A DNA stretch of 64,000 nucleotides from an uncultured Cytophagales bacterium (GTDB lineage: Bacteria; Bacteroidota; Bacteroidia; Cytophagales; Cyclobacteriaceae), in the NCBI GenBank assembly GCA_913057175.1, contig CAJXNP010000004.1:248001-312000 (forward strand), given 5' to 3'. The notes beneath the pieces were generated by a model. That model was not told where the DNA came from and did not search any database. It saw only the letters and a list, made by a program, of their open reading frames with translations. How positions within the stretch are numbered: the stretch's first letter is position 1; every line of letters starts with the position of its first letter. The translations under genes were made by a program, and so were the position numbers. This document shows positions 61,516 through 64,000 of this stretch, piece by piece.

Positions 61516-63215
61516 TGTTTTCCGCACAAGTCATTAAAAAATTCGCAAAAAGCTTAATAGAATCAAAATAAGGCAGTTTTTGTAGTAATTTTGGGTGTCC
61601 CAAAAAAACAATCCCTTGTTTGTCAGGAAAAAGCGGAATAAATCCGGCATGGTCAGCATTCAGATAATTGATAAGAGTTCAGGCCATTATCGCGTTGTCA
61701 AAACTATAGGCAGTTCTGCCAATCCGGCTCAGATTGAAAGGTTTTACCATGAAGGCCTTGAACTGGTCCCGAAATTGATCGGCCAGACAAGCTTGGGGTT
61801 TGCAGATTATGCTGACGAGTCATTTACCGTTACTTTGAAAAACGGTATCAGGTCCCACAGGCTTGTTGGACCCGACCTTTTGCTAGGACGGATATTTGAT
61901 GAAATTGGCTTTTGTCGTCTTAATGATGAGTTGTTTCGACACCTTGTGCTTTCCAGGATTGTCTTTCCATCGAGTAAACTTAAAACTGTTGAGTACCTGA
62001 ACCGCTACTTTGGCACCGACTACCATGTAGATACGGTTTACAGGTACCTGGACGAACTACATGGCAAGTACAAGCAGCTTTTACAGCAAATTAGCTATGA
62101 ACATACCCTGCGGGTATTGGGTGGTGTTGTCTCCATTGTTTTTTATGATGTGACCACCATCTATTTTGAGGCGGCAAAAGAAGATGAGTTGCGTGTAACC
62201 GGTTTTAGCAAAGATGGCAAGCACCAGCACCCACAAATTGTCCTGGGCCTACTTGTAAGCAGTGGAGGCTATCCATTGGCCTATGAGATCTATGAAGGAA
62301 ATAAATTTGAAGGGCATACGATGATCCCCGTATTGGAATCTTTCAGGCAGGCCTACCAGGTAAATGATTTGGTGGTAGTGACAGATGCAGGACTGATGTC
62401 AAGAGAAAATGTTGAAGCCCTGGAGTCCCATGGGCTCAACTATATTATAGGCGCACGGCTGAAGAACATGCCAGAAGAGGTTAAGCAGAAGGTATTGTCC
62501 TTTTCCCTTCAGGATGGGCAGCAACAAAGCATCCCTGTCCAGGAGGGCACAAGGTTGGTCATTAGCTATTCCACAAAAAGGGCCAAAAAGGATGCTTATA
62601 ACCGGGAAAGGGGCCTGCAAAAACTAGAAAAGGCCTTGAAGAAAGGAAAATTATCCAAAACACACATTAATAACCGGGGGTACAATAAATACCTGACGAT
62701 AAAAGGAGAAGTAGAGATTGCAATCGATTACGACAAATCCAGGGATGATGCAAAATGGGATGGCTTGAAAGGATACTTGACCAATACACGGCTCTCTCCA
62801 CAGCAAGTAATTGAAAACTATACACAATTGTGGTCAATAGAAAAGGCCTTTCGCATTTCAAAAACCGACTTGAAGATCAGACCGGTATATCATCGGTTGG
62901 CCCGTCGTATTGAGGCCCACATTGCCGTTTCCTTCTGTGCATATAAAGTTTACAAGGAACTTGAAAGGCAACTAATGATGAAGTTCAGCGGGAAAAGCCC
63001 AATAAAAGTTGTTGAAGTGCTCAACTCCATATTTGCCATAGAAGTCGAATTGCCAAATTCGCAACAAATCGCAACGATTCCTATTATCACCAACAATGAG
63101 CAACGCGAAATCCTCGCATTATTTGACATTGAAATCTCAGAAAAGCCAAAAAATTAATTTCGTTCAAATCTCAGGGCCTTAATCTGGCCTTGGGTGTCCC
63201 GTTGCGGAAAACAAG
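61516..63215 (+). mobile_element. IS1634-family insertion sequence, apparently complete
   Basis: A 1700-base element. Its terminal inverted repeats are 13 bases with one mismatch: CCTGTTTTCCGCA at 61516-61528 and TGCGGAAAACAAG at 63203-63215. One transposase gene fills it. The ends abut perfect 41-base direct repeats on both sides. IS1634 was named for producing long, variable target duplications in Mycoplasma mycoides, and this copy fits that habit. Because both repeats are still identical, the insertion is probably fairly recent. Confidence 0.85.
61595..63157 (+). CDS. IS1634-type DDE transposase
   Basis: A 520-residue transposase starting at GTG 61595 (VSQKNNPLFVRKKRNKSG). The RNase-H-like DDE core is intact: Asp185 in FYDVTTIYFE, Asp264 in VVVTDAGLMS, and Glu416 in LWSIEKAFRISKTDLKIRPV, which shows the Y-(2)-R-(3)-E-(6)-K-like signature of the IS4/IS1634 group. 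An insertion region with many Lys lies between the second Asp and the Glu, as usual. No frameshift or stop is seen, so the element may be active. Confidence 0.93.
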   Translation: MSQKNNPLFVRKKRNKSGMVSIQIIDKSSGHYRVVKTIGSSANPAQIERFYHEGLELVPKLIGQTSLGFADYADESFTVTLKNGIRSHRLVGPDLLLGRIFDEIGFCRLNDELFRHLVLSRIVFPSSKLKTVEYLNRYFGTDYHVDTVYRYLDELHGKYKQLLQQISYEHTLRVLGGVVSIVFYDVTTIYFEAAKEDELRVTGFSKDGKHQHPQIVLGLLVSSGGYPLAYEIYEGNKFEGHTMIPVLESFRQAYQVNDLVVVTDAGLMSRENVEALESHGLNYIIGARLKNMPEEVKQKVLSFSLQDGQQQSIPVQEGTRLVISYSTKRAKKDAYNRERGLQKLEKALKKGKLSKTHINNRGYNKYLTIKGEVEIAIDYDKSRDDAKWDGLKGYLTNTRLSPQQVIENYTQLWSIEKAFRISKTDLKIRPVYHRLARRIEAHIAVSFCAYKVYKELERQLMMKFSGKSPIKVVEVLNSIFAIEVELPNSQQIATIPIITNNEQREILALFDIEISEKPKN

Positions 63216-63256
63216 AAAAAAGATAAGAAAACCTTAATTGGGTAATTAGAAGCACT
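63216..63256 (+). repeat. Right 41-bp direct repeat flanking the IS element
   Basis: Identical in all 41 bases to 61475-61515 and directly adjacent to the right terminal inverted repeat. Confidence 0.85.
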
Positions 63257-63333
63257 TTTCCGTAAAAATGGCTATTTTACAATCTGTCTTCCGGCTTTGT
63301 CTAAGCCTTATATATTCTACCTGATCAAGTACG

Positions 63334-64000
63334 TTATTTAGCCTGAATAGCGGTCTCCAGTTTGATATCTGCTGAAGACGCACCAATCATAAGTTTTACT
63401 TCTCCCTTTTCTAATACAAAAGAGTGCTGGTCGACATCCCAATACCTCAGTTCATTTGCATCAAGGGAAATGGTCACGGTTTTTGTTTCTCCTGCAGGAA
63501 TATGGATTCGTTTAAAGGCTTTCAAGGCCTTTTCAGGGTGTTCCACCTTTGAACCTGGAAAACCAGCATAAACCTGAATCACCTCATCGCTGTCCATTGA
63601 ACCCGTATTTTTAACATCCACTAATACATCTATTACCTCATCCTCCCTGACAGACTTTTTACTGGTCTTCAGGTTACTGTATTCAAATGTGGTATAGCTC
63701 AAACCATGGCCGAAGGCGAATAATGGTTCATGCTTGTCGTACAGATAGGTTTTACCGTTCCTGATATTATATTCCAGGATGGGACCCAACTGATCAATAG
63801 AAGCCGTCCAGGTTTGCACCAACCTTCCTGCAGGACTGATATCCCCAAACAAAACATCCGCTACGCCATTTCCCAGTTCCTGACTGGACTGGGTCACATG
63901 GAGAATGGAGGGGATATTTTCTTTTGACCAATTGATGGCATAGGGAAAACTAGACACCAAAACCAGCACGGTATTGGGATTGGCAGCTTTGACCAGTTTC
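63334..64000 (-). CDS. GH3 beta-glucosidase, C-terminal part (gene continues past the window)
   Basis: The frame is open to the right edge, so the 5' part, including the catalytic barrel, is outside. The visible 222 residues are the end of the alpha/beta sandwich (KLVKAANPNTVLVLVSSFPY, then GNGVADVLFGDISPAGRL, YDKHEPLFAFGHGLSYTTFEY) and a complete fibronectin-like domain (VDVKNTGSMDSDEVIQVYAG through FKRIHIPAGETKTVTISLDA, YWDVDQHSFVLEKGEVKLMI). This is the standard C-terminus of secreted three-domain GH3 enzymes and differs from the shorter GH3 at the left end. Beta-glucosidase or beta-xylosidase activity is likely. The substrate is not visible from this part. Confidence 0.9.
   Translation of the reverse strand, partial: KLVKAANPNTVLVLVSSFPYAINWSKENIPSILHVTQSSQELGNGVADVLFGDISPAGRLVQTWTASIDQLGPILEYNIRNGKTYLYDKHEPLFAFGHGLSYTTFEYSNLKTSKKSVREDEVIDVLVDVKNTGSMDSDEVIQVYAGFPGSKVEHPEKALKAFKRIHIPAGETKTVTISLDANELRYWDVDQHSFVLEKGEVKLMIGASSADIKLETAIQAK

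Noticed and set aside
61358-61603. 81-codon frame on the - strand across the IS border
   Set aside because: It spans the 41-bp direct repeat and the IS terminal repeat; it was created by the insertion.
1-64000. A polysaccharide utilisation locus in the strict sense
   Set aside because: Many glycoside hydrolases but no SusC/SusD pair anywhere in the window.

Overview
The window looks like a chromosomal segment of a Bacteroidota bacterium, probably a marine or soil member of the Cytophagales. The reasons are short AT-rich leaders with few Shine-Dalgarno sequences, TAnnTTTG-type -7 boxes, many Bacteroidota-style lipoprotein signal peptides, TPR-hybrid histidine kinases with AraC outputs, and a broad set of glycoside hydrolases. 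The genus cannot be named from sequence alone. I see no rRNA, tRNA, CRISPR array, phage module or SusC/SusD pair. One complete insertion sequence lies near the right end.

Layout. 0-7.8 kb: DinB-like protein (start codon clipped by the window edge by one base), a GH3 lipoprotein, two adjacent L,D-transpeptidases of different families, a TetR regulator with its membrane-protein partner, GNAT, and a small two-TM protein. 7.9-21 kb: serine hydrolase, GH105, transglutaminase-like protein, carbonic anhydrase, then a glycan block of GH31 (with PA14), GH2 and GH95. 21-32.5 kb: a small secreted protein, a GalU-like protein coupled to a very large GHMP-kinase/UDP-sugar-pyrophosphorylase fusion, GH13 amylase, CPBP protease-like protein, fatty acid hydroxylase, and an FG-GAP beta-propeller protein. 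32.5-41.1 kb: TerB-like protein, YycJ-like hydrolase, TPR protein, a histidine kinase/response regulator pair, and two secreted proteins each made of two GH2-type jelly-roll domains. 41.2-45 kb: a three-gene operon for the lower oxidative pentose (Weimberg) route. 45-56 kb: acyltransferase, GHL10, alditol oxidase, small lipoproteins and hypotheticals, and a 956-residue TPR-hybrid two-component protein. 56-61 kb: repeat-rich intergenic DNA, a membrane protein, a membrane-tethered LuxR regulator, a PD40 protein, and a PKD lipoprotein preceded by a 22-bp periodic array. 61.5-63.2 kb: an IS1634-type element between 41-bp direct repeats. The window ends inside a second GH3 gene.

How the parts may fit together (inference). 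GH31-PA14, GH2 and GH95 are the classic side-chain-trimming set for fucogalactoxyloglucan and would release xylose, galactose and fucose; GH3 enzymes would handle the glucan backbone. The kinase/pyrophosphorylase fusion directly downstream could recycle a released sugar to a UDP-sugar, and the GntP/XylX-like/KGSA-dehydrogenase operon could take pentonate to 2-oxoglutarate.

The strongest candidates for something undescribed are the GHMP-UDPGP fusion with its degenerate GalU-like partner, the 22-bp phased array before the PKD gene, the catalytic-domain-less double jelly-roll pair beside a two-component system, and the IS element with unusually long flanking repeats.
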